Positions 34,058-46,174 of a DNA stretch of 64,000 nt are shown here, piece after piece. The translations under genes were made by a program, and so were the position numbers. Each line of letters starts with the position of its first letter. The stretch's first letter is position 1. The DNA lies in contig NZ_CP029822.1 in the NCBI RefSeq assembly GCF_003991975.1, positions 1,922,001 through 1,986,000 on the forward strand. Direction: 5' to 3'. Source of the DNA: Entomomonas moraniae. Its GTDB lineage: Bacteria > Pseudomonadota > Gammaproteobacteria > Pseudomonadales > Pseudomonadaceae. The notes beneath the pieces are model-generated. The model was not told where the DNA came from. It was given only the letters and a program-made list of their open reading frames with translations, and did not search any database.

Positions 34058-35430
34058 TAATGTATTCCTTCTTCAGAACCACAAAGACTACCAATAAGTG
34101 TTTCCATACTCATACTACGTGATCCTTTCAATAAAATAACGTTATTAACATCATCATGTCCAGCTAACGCCTTAGCTAATTCTTCTTTATTTTCAAAGTG
34201 ATAAGCTTTTCTACCAAACGACTGAACCGTAAACTTTGTCAATGGTCCAATTGCATATAAAAAGTCAATTTTACCCTTGGCATATTGCCCTATCTCTGCA
34301 TGTACTTCTTCAGCCCACTCACCCAACTCTCCCATATCACCTAAGACCAATATCTTACTACCTGAGAACTCAGATAGAACATTAATTGCCGCTTTTACAG
34401 AGGCAGGACTCGCGTTATAACTATCATCAATAACCCTTGCCCCACCTAGCGCTAAAAAGGTGTTGGTACGCCCTTTAACTGAGAGTAAAGCACTTAACCC
34501 ATTAGCAATATTCTCTAAGGTACAGCCTAACGCATAACAAGCAGCTGCCGCAGCTGATGCATTACTGATGTTATGCCGTCCTAACAAGTTCAACTTTATA
34601 TTGGTCGCCCCTATAGGCGTATGTAAAGTAAAAGACTGGCAACCGTTTCTATTTCGCTCAAATGCGGAACTATAAAAATCAGCTTGAGAATTTTCTTGGG
34701 AAAAACTAAGAACAGAACGAGCACCGGCACGCTTTTTCCATAAATCAAACGAAGAGTCGTCTAAATTTAAAACAGCAATTCCTTGCTCACTTAAGCCATC
34801 AATTATTTCACCTTTGGCTTGAATAATATTATCTAAACCACCAAATTTTCCCACATGCGCATTACTGGCATTGGTTAAAACACTCACATCTGGTTTTACC
34901 AAATTTACACTATAATCAATTTCACCAACGGCTGAGGCCCCCATCTCGATAACGGCAAACTCATGATCAGCATTAATTTTTAGCAACGTCAATGGAACAC
35001 CAAGTTCATTATTTAAGTTCCCTTGAGTGGCATAAACCTTACCCTGATTACTTAAAATATTCGCAATAAACTCTTTAGTTGTTGTCTTTCCGCTAGAACC
35101 TGTAATAGCAACAACCTTGCCCTTAAAAGCTTGGCGGTTTAATGCACCTAACTGCCCTAATACTAAACGCGTATTCCCCACAACCAGTTGTGGAATACTC
35201 ACCTGTGGCGATGCTAGTTCAACTAATGCAGCAATAGCACCTTTCTCTTGAGCAGCAAATATATAATCATGCCCATCAAAGTTTTCACCTGAAATAGCAA
35301 CAAATAGCTCACCTTTATTAAGGGTGCGGGTATCAATAGACACCGCATCGAACTCTACCTCTACATTATCACCAACTAATGTAGCATCTAAGTGTTCTGC
35401 TAATGCTACCAGGGACATTGGTTTTATCAT
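34057..35430 (-). CDS. murF: UDP-MurNAc-tripeptide--D-alanyl-D-alanine ligase MurF
   Basis: A 457-residue Mur ligase that adds D-Ala-D-Ala to complete the pentapeptide. Visible are the N-terminal [18 protein letters not shown], the P-loop [17 protein letters not shown], the [12 protein letters not shown] motif and the [17 protein letters not shown] segment. It overlaps murE by four bases and mraY by one. Length and domain order are normal. Confidence 0.96.
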   Translation of the reverse strand: MIKPMSLVALAEHLDATLVGDNVEVEFDAVSIDTRTLNKGELFVAISGENFDGHDYIFAAQEKGAIAALVELASPQVSIPQLVVGNTRLVLGQLGALNRQAFKGKVVAITGSSGKTTTKEFIANILSNQGKVYATQGNLNNELGVPLTLLKINADHEFAVIEMGASAVGEIDYSVNLVKPDVSVLTNASNAHVGKFGGLDNIIQAKGEIIDGLSEQGIAVLNLDDSSFDLWKKRAGARSVLSFSQENSQADFYSSAFERNRNGCQSFTLHTPIGATNIKLNLLGRHNISNASAAAAACYALGCTLENIANGLSALLSVKGRTNTFLALGGARVIDDSYNASPASVKAAINVLSEFSGSKILVLGDMGELGEWAEEVHAEIGQYAKGKIDFLYAIGPLTKFTVQSFGRKAYHFENKEELAKALAGHDDVNNVILLKGSRSMSMETLIGSLCGSEEGIH

Positions 35431-36899
35431 TTATTATTCTCCCATGCCTGTAGTGCTTTACTTACTTCTTCAAAATCTGAAAAATGGGTACGTTTCCCCA
35501 TTACCTCTTGATAGTCTTCATGGCCTTTACCAGCCACCAATATTACATCGTTCGCAGCTGCTCGCTCCACCGTTTGCCAAATAGCCTGTTTTCTATCTGC
35601 CATGACATCCACTGCTTGCGGTATATTAAAACCCTGCAAAATATCTTCTATGATGCTAGCACTTGACTCTTCTCTTGGATTATCATCTGTAATCACAATA
35701 TTGTCTGCTAGCCTTTCCGCTATTTCGGCCATTGCAACTCTTTTACCTTTGTCTCGACTACCACCACAACCAAAAACACACCATAGTTTATTTTTCACAT
35801 GAGGTCTTAAGGCAGTTAATACTTGTTCCAAGGCATCGGGCGTATGAGCATAATCAATTACGACAGTTGGCTTACCATCGCCGCCTTCACGTTGCATTCT
35901 ACCAGCAGGAGCACTGAGTTTTGGGATGGTCATTAATACTGTTGATAAGTCATAGCCTAACCCCAACAAGCTACCCACAACAGCCAATAGATTACTTAAA
36001 TTAAAACGACCAACTAATTTAGATTGCAATAAGCCCTTACCTTGAGGGGAAACTAGACTCGCTTTTATGCCATACTCACTAAACTCTATATTTTCACAAT
36101 ACAAATCAGCGGTTTCATCTTCTAAACTAAATGTTAATAAGTCTTGCCCTTGGTTAAGTTGGATTAATTGTTGTCCAAAGGGGTCATCTTGATTAATTAT
36201 TTTTCTATCTAAACTATCCCATGCAAATAATTGAGCTTTTGCTGCACCATAGTTTTCTAAGGTATGGTGATAATCTAAATGGTCTCTCGTTAAATTAGTA
36301 AACACAGCCACTTTGAAAGGAAGCGCTTCAACACGCCCTTGATCCAATCCATGAGAGGAAACTTCTAATGCAACTGCACGTGCTCCTTTCGCCAACAAAT
36401 CCGCTAAGCTTTCTTGGGTCGTAATAGCATCAGGCGTGGTTTGTTTTGCTTGTTGTAAATCACTCCAAAATCCTGTACCCAAAGTACCTATAATGCCACA
36501 ATGCTCTGATAACAAATCCAGCGCTTGTGCAATCAGCTGGGTCACCGTTGTTTTACCATTCGTTCCTGTGACACCAATCAAACGTAGGGAGTTGGCAGGC
36601 TCTTGATAAAAATGACCTGCAATACTGGATAATTGATGTTGTAAGTGTTCAACCGCTATAAACTCAGCACAAGGATGCTGACTAACTATTGTATCTGCTA
36701 ACTGATAATCTTCAGGATCATACACAATAGCAAACGCACCTTGTTGTAGAGCTTGTTCAATGTAGTCTCTACCGTCTTGCTGAGAACCTTTAAACGCGAA
36801 AAACAAATCACCGTTGACCACTTTTCGGCTATCTATCTTTAGCCCCTTAATATCTAGGAAGCTTTGATTTTTTGGAAACAGTTGATTTAATAGCATCAT
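35427..36899 (-). CDS. murE: UDP-MurNAc-tripeptide synthetase MurE (meso-DAP adding)
   Basis: A 490-residue Mur ligase. The N-terminal substrate domain (DSRKVVNGDLFFAFKG) is followed by the P-loop GVTGTNGKTTVTQLIAQ, VSSHGLDQGR and TNLTRDHLDYH. The motif DDNPREE near residue 412 is the DNPR signature of enzymes that add meso-diaminopimelate, so the cell wall is predicted to be of the usual Gram-negative type. Two adjacent Met codons could start the protein. It lies nine bases after ftsI and overlaps murF by four. Confidence 0.96.
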   Translation of the reverse strand: MMLLNQLFPKNQSFLDIKGLKIDSRKVVNGDLFFAFKGSQQDGRDYIEQALQQGAFAIVYDPEDYQLADTIVSQHPCAEFIAVEHLQHQLSSIAGHFYQEPANSLRLIGVTGTNGKTTVTQLIAQALDLLSEHCGIIGTLGTGFWSDLQQAKQTTPDAITTQESLADLLAKGARAVALEVSSHGLDQGRVEALPFKVAVFTNLTRDHLDYHHTLENYGAAKAQLFAWDSLDRKIINQDDPFGQQLIQLNQGQDLLTFSLEDETADLYCENIEFSEYGIKASLVSPQGKGLLQSKLVGRFNLSNLLAVVGSLLGLGYDLSTVLMTIPKLSAPAGRMQREGGDGKPTVVIDYAHTPDALEQVLTALRPHVKNKLWCVFGCGGSRDKGKRVAMAEIAERLADNIVITDDNPREESSASIIEDILQGFNIPQAVDVMADRKQAIWQTVERAAANDVILVAGKGHEDYQEVMGKRTHFSDFEEVSKALQAWENNK

Positions 36900-36908
36900 T
36901 ATCTCCCC

Positions 36909-38898
<1,990 letters not shown>

Positions 38899-38902
<4 letters not shown>

Positions 38903-39843
38903 CTTAACTTCTCTGCAACCCTCAAAACGGCACTACGTGAGCGTGGGTTTAGTTTAACTTCTTGCTCACTAGCATAAATTGGTTTTCCAATCACTCGCAA
39001 TCTGGGATCAAATGGCGTAACTTGAATCGGTAAATCTCTAGGTAGTTGATCGGCCTCACCTTTTACTTGCTTACGCATAAACTGCTTCACAATTCGATCT
39101 TCAAGTGAGTGAAAACTAATAACAACCAAACGCCCACCCACTGCTAACACATCAACAGCTGCTTCTAAACCTTTCTCTAAATCACCTAATTCATTATTGA
39201 TGTGAATACGAATTGCTTGAAAAGCGCGTGTTGCAGGATTTTTACCTTTTTCCCATGCTGGATTAGCCACTGCAATCACTTCAGCTAAATCAAGCGTAGT
39301 TTCAAAAGGCTTTATTTCTCTTCTCGCAACAATGGCTTGTGCCATTCTTCTTGCAAAACGTTCTTCACCATACTCTTTCAAAACTCTGCTAATCTCATCG
39401 ACTGTTGCTGTAGCAATCCAATCTTTAGCACTCATACCAATATCTGGATTCATCCGCATATCTAGAGGGCCTTCATGGGTAAAGCTAAATCCTCGACTGG
39501 CATCATCTAGCTGTGGAGAAGAAACACCTAAATCCAGTAAAACCCCAGAAACACAACCTTCCAAATTACGCTTCTCAAGCTCTGCTTTCATATTAGCAAA
39601 TGAATTTTGTATAATAGAGAAGCGCGTATTCTCTTTTGCCAATAATAGGCCGGTATTGATTGCCAGAGGATCTTTATCAAAACCTATCAACTGACCTTTA
39701 GCCCCTAACTGGCTAAGTATTAATTGGCTATGACCACCACGCCCAAAAGTGCCATCGACGTAACAACCTTCATCAATCAATGCTAATTGTTCAACAGCTT
39801 CATTCAGTAATACTGTTGTATGCGCAAAATCTTGTCTTTTCAT
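38899..39843 (-). CDS. rsmH: 16S rRNA m4C1402 methyltransferase RsmH (MraW)
   Basis: A 314-residue SAM-dependent methyltransferase that N4-methylates C1402 of 16S rRNA, the same nucleotide that RsmI 2'-O-methylates, and rsmI is also in this window. Motifs are [55 protein letters not shown] and [13 protein letters not shown]. It begins five bases after mraZ, the usual dcw start. Confidence 0.97.
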
Positions 39844-39848
39844 GGTTG

Positions 39849-40304
39849 CTATAAAATTAAATCGCGTAACTCTTCTGATAACCCACCGGTCTCTTTAATC
39901 GCTGCTATATCATCTAGCTCAACAGCGTTCCACGTATCCTCATCCCAGAGCTGAAACTTATTAAGTTGTCCAACTAACACAACTTTTTTATCTAAGCCAG
40001 CCCTTGTTCTTAAACGAGGTGGTATTAAAAAACGACCATTACTGTCTAACTCAATATCTTGAGCACTGCCTATTAAGGTGCGATATAAGCGACGTGTTTC
40101 TTCACGTAAGGAGGGCATTTGGCGTAACTTATTTTCTATCAACTCCCACTCAGGTAGCGGATAGATATTTAAACAAGGATCAACCGCATCGACGGTCACA
40201 ATCATTTTTCCAGCGCAACGAACACTCAGTTCGTCACGATACCGACTAGGCATCGCTACACGACCTTTTGCATCCAAACTAACTGCACTAGCGCCACGAA
40301 ACAA
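39849..40304 (-). CDS. mraZ: Transcriptional regulator MraZ
   Basis: A 151-residue protein with two SpoVT-AbrB-like MraZ domains (about 1-75 and 77-150), each with a DxxGR loop: [18 protein letters not shown] and [15 protein letters not shown]. MraZ forms a ring that binds repeats upstream of its own operon and represses the dcw cluster. The frame's only start that keeps the conserved MFRG is a TTG at 40304, with AGGA about eight bases upstream, so initiation may be deliberately weak. Four matching operator repeats lie upstream. Confidence 0.96.
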   Translation of the reverse strand: MFRGASAVSLDAKGRVAMPSRYRDELSVRCAGKMIVTVDAVDPCLNIYPLPEWELIENKLRQMPSLREETRRLYRTLIGSAQDIELDSNGRFLIPPRLRTRAGLDKKVVLVGQLNKFQLWDEDTWNAVELDDIAAIKETGGLSEELRDLIL

Positions 40305-40350
40305 TTGAAATGTCCTATCTATAAGTTATTAACTACTTAAAAACAATAAA

Positions 40351-40390
40351 GTACCACTTTTAGCCCTTTTTTACCACTTTCTACCACTTA
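40351..40390 (-). promoter_or_regulatory. MraZ operator: four repeats at 10-base spacing
   Basis: On the minus strand four blocks run at an exact 10-base period: GTGGTA, GTGGTA, GGGCTA, GTGGTA (TGG/GGG cores). This matches the published MraZ site of TGGGN-type repeats separated by five bases. It lies just downstream of the -10 element and about 47 bases before the mraZ start. Confidence 0.8.
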
Positions 40391-40395
40391 GACAC

Positions 40396-40424
40396 ACTAT
40401 AGAAACCATTGCAACATCAGTCAA
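40396..40424 (-). promoter_or_regulatory. Sigma70 promoter of the dcw operon
   Basis: On the minus strand TTGACT (40419-40424), a 17-base spacer and TATAGT (40396-40401) form a near-consensus promoter. Transcription would start around 40388-40391, inside the first MraZ repeat, so bound MraZ should block initiation. Confidence 0.8.
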
Positions 40425-40609
40425 GTAAAATCTAATTAAACACCAATAAATTCATCGTTTTTTTATAAATAATAATCATACCTATTATTTAGTTATAACC
40501 ACTATTTATAGCTCATCTTAATCACGGTATTTCTTATAAGAAAAATGCACCAAAAAGACAAAACAATAAGACTTAATTTTATTTGCCCATCTCACTTTGA
40601 AAAACCTTG

Positions 40610-40618
40610 TGTTACAAT
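40610..40618 (+). promoter_or_regulatory. Extended -10 promoter of the DUF2388 gene
   Basis: TGTTACAAT (TG, one base, TACAAT) lies 27 bases before the ATG. No good -35 is seen at 17 bases, as expected for extended -10 promoters. It is weak evidence. Confidence 0.4.
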
Positions 40619-40644
40619 GATAAAAATTGAGAGGAAAATAGAAG

Positions 40645-40962
40645 ATGCGTAAGCTCTTAGTATTAGTATTTTTTTTAACATCAACACAAGTATTTGCATT
40701 TGGCGCTATTACCAATGCATTTAACAATATTGCCACTTCTGCTTCATCAGCGGGTGCCTCTGGGTCATCAGCCTCTACCGATACAACAAAGCGAGATAAA
40801 ATTATTAAGCAAGCTCAAAATGATGCTGCAAGTTTTGTAGGAAGCGATGGAAAAATTAGAGGGATTTATCTAGAACAAGCACTAGAGCATCTCAGAGTAC
40901 AATACCCTGATATAAGAAAAGCTTCTGATTTGGCACTAGCACAAGCTATTTTAGCCTATTAG
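40645..40962 (+). CDS. DUF2388-family secreted protein
   Basis: A 105-residue protein with a clear signal peptide (MRKLLVLVFFL, cleavage after VFA near residue 18). A Ser/Ala-rich linker precedes the conserved core KRDKIIKQAQNDAASFVGSD and the C-terminal ASDLALAQAILAY. The core and ending match DUF2388, a family I know mainly from Pseudomonas, where members are small periplasmic proteins of unknown function. It therefore supports the taxonomic placement. The gene is monocistronic, 40 bases before the NrtR-like gene, with which it could share a transcript. Confidence 0.8.
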   Translation: MRKLLVLVFFLTSTQVFAFGAITNAFNNIATSASSAGASGSSASTDTTKRDKIIKQAQNDAASFVGSDGKIRGIYLEQALEHLRVQYPDIRKASDLALAQAILAY

Positions 40963-41001
40963 TATTGTTTCTATAACTCTTCAAAATAATGACTTAACGC
41001 C

Positions 41002-41757
41002 ATGCCCAAAGATACAAAAGCACTTAATTCAACACCATTAAGCCTTATTGCCCGACCGCTTGTAACAGTCGATATTGCAATATTTACTGTAAAGAATGAA
41101 AAACTGCAGGTACTTTTAGTTAAACGACCCAATAATGAACAAGAACACTTTACTGAAAAATGGGCTTTACCCGGTGGTTTTTTAGATATTGATATCGATA
41201 AAGATTTAAATAGTTGTGCTCTGCGCAAATTAAAAGAAAAAACAAATGTAAACAGCCCTTATCTTGAGCAAGTAGGCGCATGGGGAAGTAAAGATCGCGC
41301 ACCTACAGAATGGTCGATTACTCATGTCTACTTTGCACTATTAAATTCTGATAAAGTTATCCTACAAAAAGGCGGTAACGCGGCTGAAGTAGCATGGTTT
41401 CCACTTATTGATAATCAAGTAAAAAAACAGCTCGCTTTTGATCATAATGAATTACTAGACCTCGCAACTCAAAGACTCCATGCGAAAGTAGAGTATACAT
41501 CTCTACCTGCTTACTTATTACCCGATGAGTTTACATTACCGGACTTACAAAAAGTTTACGAAATAGTACTTAACCGCCCACTCGATAAAAGCTCATTTAG
41601 AACACGTATCTTATCAACAAATCTAATTGCCCCTATCCCTAATAAAATGAGGCCTGCTACGCACCGCCCTGCACAACTTTATCGCCTGACAAATCCTGAT
41701 ACATTAACGTATTTTCCACGTAGTTTTAAATACAATGAAAAAGCGTTAAAGTCTTAA
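41002..41757 (+). CDS. NrtR-like Nudix-domain transcriptional regulator
   Basis: A 251-residue two-domain protein. Residues 18-150 form a Nudix fold (LVTVDIAIFTV, WALPGGFLDI), but the catalytic box is degenerate: the REUxEE part reads R75-K-L-K-E-K80, so two of three metal-binding glutamates are lysine and hydrolysis is doubtful. Residues 165-235 look like the winged helix of NrtR proteins (TLPDLQKVYEIVLNRPLDKSSFRTRIL, read over about 176-203). NrtR regulators sense ADP-ribose and control NAD genes. No NAD gene is adjacent, so the target is unknown. It is followed closely by marC. Confidence 0.75.
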   Translation: MPKDTKALNSTPLSLIARPLVTVDIAIFTVKNEKLQVLLVKRPNNEQEHFTEKWALPGGFLDIDIDKDLNSCALRKLKEKTNVNSPYLEQVGAWGSKDRAPTEWSITHVYFALLNSDKVILQKGGNAAEVAWFPLIDNQVKKQLAFDHNELLDLATQRLHAKVEYTSLPAYLLPDEFTLPDLQKVYEIVLNRPLDKSSFRTRILSTNLIAPIPNKMRPATHRPAQLYRLTNPDTLTYFPRSFKYNEKALKS

Positions 41758-41796
41758 CTTTACTTTTTGCAAATAACTGACAAAAGACAAATGATC

Positions 41797-42471
41797 ATGA
41801 CTTCTCTTTTAGAACTTCTAAAGCTTACTGGCTTAGGGCTTATTATTATACTCCCGTTAGCCAACCCGATCACGACGGTAGCACTATTACTGGGGCTCTC
41901 GCAAGGAATGACAACCAAACAAATTAATCGTGAAGCACGCATGGCTTCTATCTATGTTTTTATCATTATGATGGTTGCTTTTTTCGGTGGACAGCTGGTT
42001 ATGAATACCTTTGGTATTTCAATTCCTGGTTTACGTATTGCTGGGGGACTGATTGTAGCCTTGATTGGTTTTAAAATGCTCTTCCCTGTGAAAGAGCTCG
42101 TCCATGACATCACTAAAACAACAAATGATGACTTGCAAAATCAAAACAAAGAAAGCATTGCTTTTATCCCCTTAGCAATGCCAAGTACAGCGGGCCCTGG
42201 AACAATTGCACTCATCATCAGTACCGCATCGACAATACGTGACAATACTGAATACTCTGCACTTTTACTAAAAATAGCACCGGTCCTAACATTCTTTTTT
42301 GTTTCTCTTATTTTGTGGGGATGTTTACGCAGTGCTAATGCCATTATGAAACTATTAGGAAAAGGAGGCGTAGAAGCCCTTTCCAGACTCATGGGCTTCT
42401 TACTTATCTGTATGGGTGTGCAATTTATTATTAATGGTATTTTAGAAATTATTGCTACGCAAATCCATTAA
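41797..42471 (+). CDS. marC: MarC-family inner-membrane protein
   Basis: A 224-residue membrane protein with six helices, of the UPF0056/MarC family. Identity to E. coli MarC appears high, for example [46 protein letters not shown] and the C-terminal [14 protein letters not shown]. Function is unsettled; the old multiple-antibiotic-resistance role was withdrawn and an amino-acid transport role has been proposed for relatives. I take the ATG at 41797 because E. coli MarC begins at this level; an ATG two codons earlier is possible. It converges on the gamma-glutamyltransferase gene. Confidence 0.88.
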   Translation: MTSLLELLKLTGLGLIIILPLANPITTVALLLGLSQGMTTKQINREARMASIYVFIIMMVAFFGGQLVMNTFGISIPGLRIAGGLIVALIGFKMLFPVKELVHDITKTTNDDLQNQNKESIAFIPLAMPSTAGPGTIALIISTASTIRDNTEYSALLLKIAPVLTFFFVSLILWGCLRSANAIMKLLGKGGVEALSRLMGFLLICMGVQFIINGILEIIATQIH

Positions 42472-42501
42472 AACTAAAAGACTCCATCCCAACGCTTCAA
42501 A

Positions 42502-44256
42502 CTAATATCCTGCTGCTACACCATCCCCTCTAGGATCTGTAGCACCATACATCATGCCACTTTTAGGATCTATTAAAATGGCGGCAGCATGCCCCATTGT
42601 ATCAGTATAATCTTCAACCTTTTTGATGGGCTGTCCTCGCCTTGCTAACTCATCAAACACTGATTGTGCAATACGCCCTTCCATTTTCAGATCATTTGAT
42701 GATGCCCCCCAAGTTCGCCCCAATAGCCATCTCGGAGCATTAATCGCAGCTTGTGGAGAAAACCCAAAGTCAACAATACGTGTAACAATCGCAGCTTGTG
42801 TTTGAGGTTGCCCCTCCCCTCCCATTGTCCCATAGACCAAATAAGGCTTATTATTCTTTAATAACATCGCGGGGTTTAATGTATGAAAAGTACGCTTATT
42901 AGGCTCTAGTCGATTAACATGAGTCGGATCGAGTGAGAAAAAGCTTCCTCGATTTTGCAATAAAACCCCCGTACCCTTAGCGACAATCCCTGATCCAAAA
43001 TCATAGTAAATACTTTGAATAATAGACACTGCATTGCCTTCAGCATCAACCACACCAAACCAAACAGTATCACCTTTTGGATCCAATGGCTTGATGTTGA
43101 TGCTAGCCTTAGTCATATCAATTTGCGCTGCTTGATCTTTCCCATGCTGCTTTGATAATAGAAATTTTAAAGGTATTTTATTAAACTGTGGGTCAGTCAA
43201 ATACTTATCACGATCAGCAAAAGACTGTTTCGTTGCTTCAACCAATAAATGATAATAATCTGCGCTACCTTCATCTAATTTTTTAATATCAAAATTGTTT
43301 AGAATATTTAAAATCTCTAAAGAAGCCATCCCTTGTGTATTCGGTGGTAAATTATAAGCAACATACTCACGATAGTTAACATGTATTGGCGCGACCCACG
43401 TCGCTTTATGTCTAGCAAAATCATCTAGTGTTAATACTCCACCATTGGCCTGTAAATCATTAACAATTTTTTTAGCAATTGATCCTTTATAAAAACCTGT
43501 TGCACCTTGATTAGCTATTGTTGCTAATGTTTTAGCTAAATCAGGTTGCTTCATCAGCTCACCGACCGGATAAACACTACCATCTGCCTTCAAAAATACT
43601 CGCTTAAACTCAGGAAATCGCTGCAGATTACGAAACTCTTGGTCACTCGTATCGATGTTTACGCTAGACCAATAGTTTAAACTTGGAGTAACAGGAAAAC
43701 CTTTCTCAGCATAAAAGACAGCTCGTAAAAACAAATCTTTCCATGGGACAGAGTTCCCCATCGATCTAAACGCATAACGATAAGCCTCATCCCAACCAGA
43801 AACAACCCCAGGAACGGTATTCGCTGACAAATAACCTCGACTTGGTATTTTAGAAAATCCTTTTGTTTTATAAAATGCTCGCGTTACTTTCCCACCAGAA
43901 TGCCCACTCGCATTTAACCCTGTAATAGTTCTTGTCTTTGCATTATAAATAATCCAAAAATTATCACCCCCTATGGTATTCATTTGGGGATACACAACCG
44001 ATAAAGTAGAAGCGACAGCAATGGCTGCATCAACTGCATTACCCCCTTTTTGAAGAATTTCTACTCCAGCCTGTGTCGCCAAATAATTAGGCGAAACTAC
44101 CATTCCATTTTGAGCTATTGGATTCAAACAACGCGAGGGTGTATCACAATATTTTCCTGTTACTTTGGGAGGTGTTTGAAAGCTATTTGCTTGCGCATTA
44201 ACAAATAGCACACCTAAAAGGAGAGAAAGAAAAGAAACTAACTGTATTCGATACAT
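42502..44256 (-). CDS. Gamma-glutamyltransferase family protein (periplasmic)
   Basis: A 584-residue Ntn-hydrolase precursor. A signal peptide (about 1-24) is followed by the GGT large-subunit region (GGNAVDAAIAVASTL, TVPGVVSGW). Self-cleavage should occur before the Thr in GDTVWFGVVD, near residue 390. The small subunit contains NPAMLLKNNKPYLVYGTMGGEGQPQTQ (around 465-491), holding the GG oxyanion loop. Family members hydrolyse gamma-glutamyl bonds of glutathione or act as acylases. The cleavage motif differs from the classic TTH, and this is closer to the YwrD-like group, so glutathione is not certain. It is monocistronic, 97 bases from pgi. Confidence 0.85.
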   Translation of the reverse strand: MYRIQLVSFLSLLLGVLFVNAQANSFQTPPKVTGKYCDTPSRCLNPIAQNGMVVSPNYLATQAGVEILQKGGNAVDAAIAVASTLSVVYPQMNTIGGDNFWIIYNAKTRTITGLNASGHSGGKVTRAFYKTKGFSKIPSRGYLSANTVPGVVSGWDEAYRYAFRSMGNSVPWKDLFLRAVFYAEKGFPVTPSLNYWSSVNIDTSDQEFRNLQRFPEFKRVFLKADGSVYPVGELMKQPDLAKTLATIANQGATGFYKGSIAKKIVNDLQANGGVLTLDDFARHKATWVAPIHVNYREYVAYNLPPNTQGMASLEILNILNNFDIKKLDEGSADYYHLLVEATKQSFADRDKYLTDPQFNKIPLKFLLSKQHGKDQAAQIDMTKASINIKPLDPKGDTVWFGVVDAEGNAVSIIQSIYYDFGSGIVAKGTGVLLQNRGSFFSLDPTHVNRLEPNKRTFHTLNPAMLLKNNKPYLVYGTMGGEGQPQTQAAIVTRIVDFGFSPQAAINAPRWLLGRTWGASSNDLKMEGRIAQSVFDELARRGQPIKKVEDYTDTMGHAAAILIDPKSGMMYGATDPRGDGVAAGY

Positions 44257-44353
44257 TATGATGCCTCATTATAGCTATGTGGAAAACCATAATAAGCAAG
44301 TAATATACCAATTTTTTACAACATAAAAATAAGAAGCAAAAAGCTCTCCTTAT

Positions 44354-46024
44354 TTAACCCCGATGTAAATTACGAAAATAATTAATTAGCCCTTGTGTTG
44401 AAGCATCTTCAGCTTTATCTGGCTGATACTCCGTTAGCCCTTTATAAACAGATACCCCTAACTCTTTTCCTAATTCAACGCCCCATTGATCAAATGCATT
44501 AATACCCCATATCACACTTTGTACAAATACCTTGTGCTCATATAGAGCAACCAATGCACCTAAACTACGCGGGCTAACACGATCAAGTACAATCGTATTT
44601 GAAGGACGATTCCCAGGAATTACCTTATGAGGAGCTAATCTTTCTATCTCATCAACCGAATACCCCTTGATGGCGAGCTCCTCTTCAACTTGTTGTCTAG
44701 TTTTTCCTAACATCAAGGCCTGGCTTTGACTCAAACAGTTTGCATAGAGCCATTGGTGATGATCATTAAGCGGGTTAGCACTTACCACTGGAACAATAAA
44801 ATCAGCCGAAATAAAACGGGTTCCTTGATGTAATAATTGATGATAAGCATGCTGCCCATTACACCCAACACCACCCCATAAAACAGGACCGCTATTGATA
44901 TCTAACACTGAACCATCTTGTCTAACTCTTTTACCATTAGACTCCATATCCAACTGCTGCAAATGACGCACAAAATCTCTTAAGTTATGGTCGTAAGGTA
45001 ATACCGCATGGGTTTGTGCATTAAAAAAGTTACTATACCACACTCCTAGCAATGCCATTAACACGGGCATATTCTTCTCAAAAGGCGCCGTTAGAAAATG
45101 TTGATCCATCATATAAGCGCCAGCTAACAACTCTTTAAAATTAGACATTCCCACGCTTAAGGCAATGGGCAGGCCAATAGCAGACCATAAAGAGTAACGC
45201 CCTCCTACCCAATCCCAGATAGGGAAGATATTTTCCTCTGCGATACCAAACTCAACAGCAGCTTTCACATTAGAGGAAACCGCAATAAAATGCCTTGCCA
45301 AATCTTTCTCTTCACCACCTTTAGCTAAAAACCAGCCTCGGGCCGCTTGTGCATTTTTGAGTGTTTCTAATGTTCCAAATGATTTACTGGATACGATAAA
45401 AAGTGTGGTTTCTGCATTTAACTTATTAACTAACCCTTTAAACTCACTACCATCAATATTTGCTAAATAATGGCAAGTAACACCTTTCTGAGCAAAGGGA
45501 AGAAGCCCTTCAGAAACAAGCATAGGCCCTAAGAATGAGCCACCAATACCGATATTAACCACATCCGTAATGGCCTTTTCTGTATAGCCTCGCCACAGGT
45601 TATTATGAATACGGTTAACTAACTCTGTCATCTGATGTAAGACTTTATGCACCTCTGGCATAATATCAACACCGTCCATAAACACTTTATCACCATACGG
45701 CCGTCTCAAGGCAGTATGAAGCGCCGCTCTTTTTTCTGACGCATTAACTAATTTTCCAGAAAAAAGATCAGTTCTCGCCGCAGTAAGACCTACCTCTTTA
45801 GCTAATTCAACCAAAAGCTTTATCGTTTTATCAGTAATTAAATTTTTAGAATAATCAAAGAGTAAGCCGCACCCCTCTAATGAAAATGCATCAAAACGAT
45901 TAGTATCATCAGCAAATGCTTGGCGCATATCAAAGCGCTGCATTTCCTGAAAATGGTCAGTCAATGCACTCCAACTGATTAATTGTGTGACATCTTTAGG
46001 CTTTAAATAATAAGGCTGCGACAT
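44354..46024 (-). CDS. pgi: Glucose-6-phosphate isomerase
   Basis: A 556-residue cytoplasmic enzyme that interconverts glucose-6-phosphate and fructose-6-phosphate. Signatures are the sugar-phosphate isomerase segments [16 protein letters not shown] and [17 protein letters not shown], the [16 protein letters not shown] loop, the catalytic Glu/His region [21 protein letters not shown] (about 385-405) and the C-terminal [13 protein letters not shown]. Length is typical (about 550). It is monocistronic. With gcd it gives two routes for glucose use: direct periplasmic oxidation and the phosphorylated pathway. Confidence 0.96.
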   Translation of the reverse strand: MSQPYYLKPKDVTQLISWSALTDHFQEMQRFDMRQAFADDTNRFDAFSLEGCGLLFDYSKNLITDKTIKLLVELAKEVGLTAARTDLFSGKLVNASEKRAALHTALRRPYGDKVFMDGVDIMPEVHKVLHQMTELVNRIHNNLWRGYTEKAITDVVNIGIGGSFLGPMLVSEGLLPFAQKGVTCHYLANIDGSEFKGLVNKLNAETTLFIVSSKSFGTLETLKNAQAARGWFLAKGGEEKDLARHFIAVSSNVKAAVEFGIAEENIFPIWDWVGGRYSLWSAIGLPIALSVGMSNFKELLAGAYMMDQHFLTAPFEKNMPVLMALLGVWYSNFFNAQTHAVLPYDHNLRDFVRHLQQLDMESNGKRVRQDGSVLDINSGPVLWGGVGCNGQHAYHQLLHQGTRFISADFIVPVVSANPLNDHHQWLYANCLSQSQALMLGKTRQQVEEELAIKGYSVDEIERLAPHKVIPGNRPSNTIVLDRVSPRSLGALVALYEHKVFVQSVIWGINAFDQWGVELGKELGVSVYKGLTEYQPDKAEDASTQGLINYFRNLHRG

Positions 46025-46130
46025 GAAAATTCCTTGCCAACAAATAATTGAATGACCAATTATAATAAAACTTCTATCGACTTGTCTTAATAACTCTTTA
46101 ATAAAAATTAAAAATATCTATAATAAAAAT

Positions 46131-46156
46131 ATTCAACAATCATTTTATTGTTGAAT
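46131..46156 (+). promoter_or_regulatory. Inverted repeat in the leader of the SEC-C gene
   Basis: ATTCAACAAT and ATTGTTGAAT form a perfect 10-base inverted repeat around a six-base loop, ending six bases before the GAGGAG ribosome binding site. It is an operator or leader hairpin. Confidence 0.45.
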
Positions 46157-46174
46157 CCAATGAGGAGAACTATC

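Noticed and set aside
40518-40736. 72-residue minus-strand open frame across the DUF2388 promoter and start
   Set aside because: It overlaps the signal peptide region of a recognisable plus-strand gene and lacks any motif.
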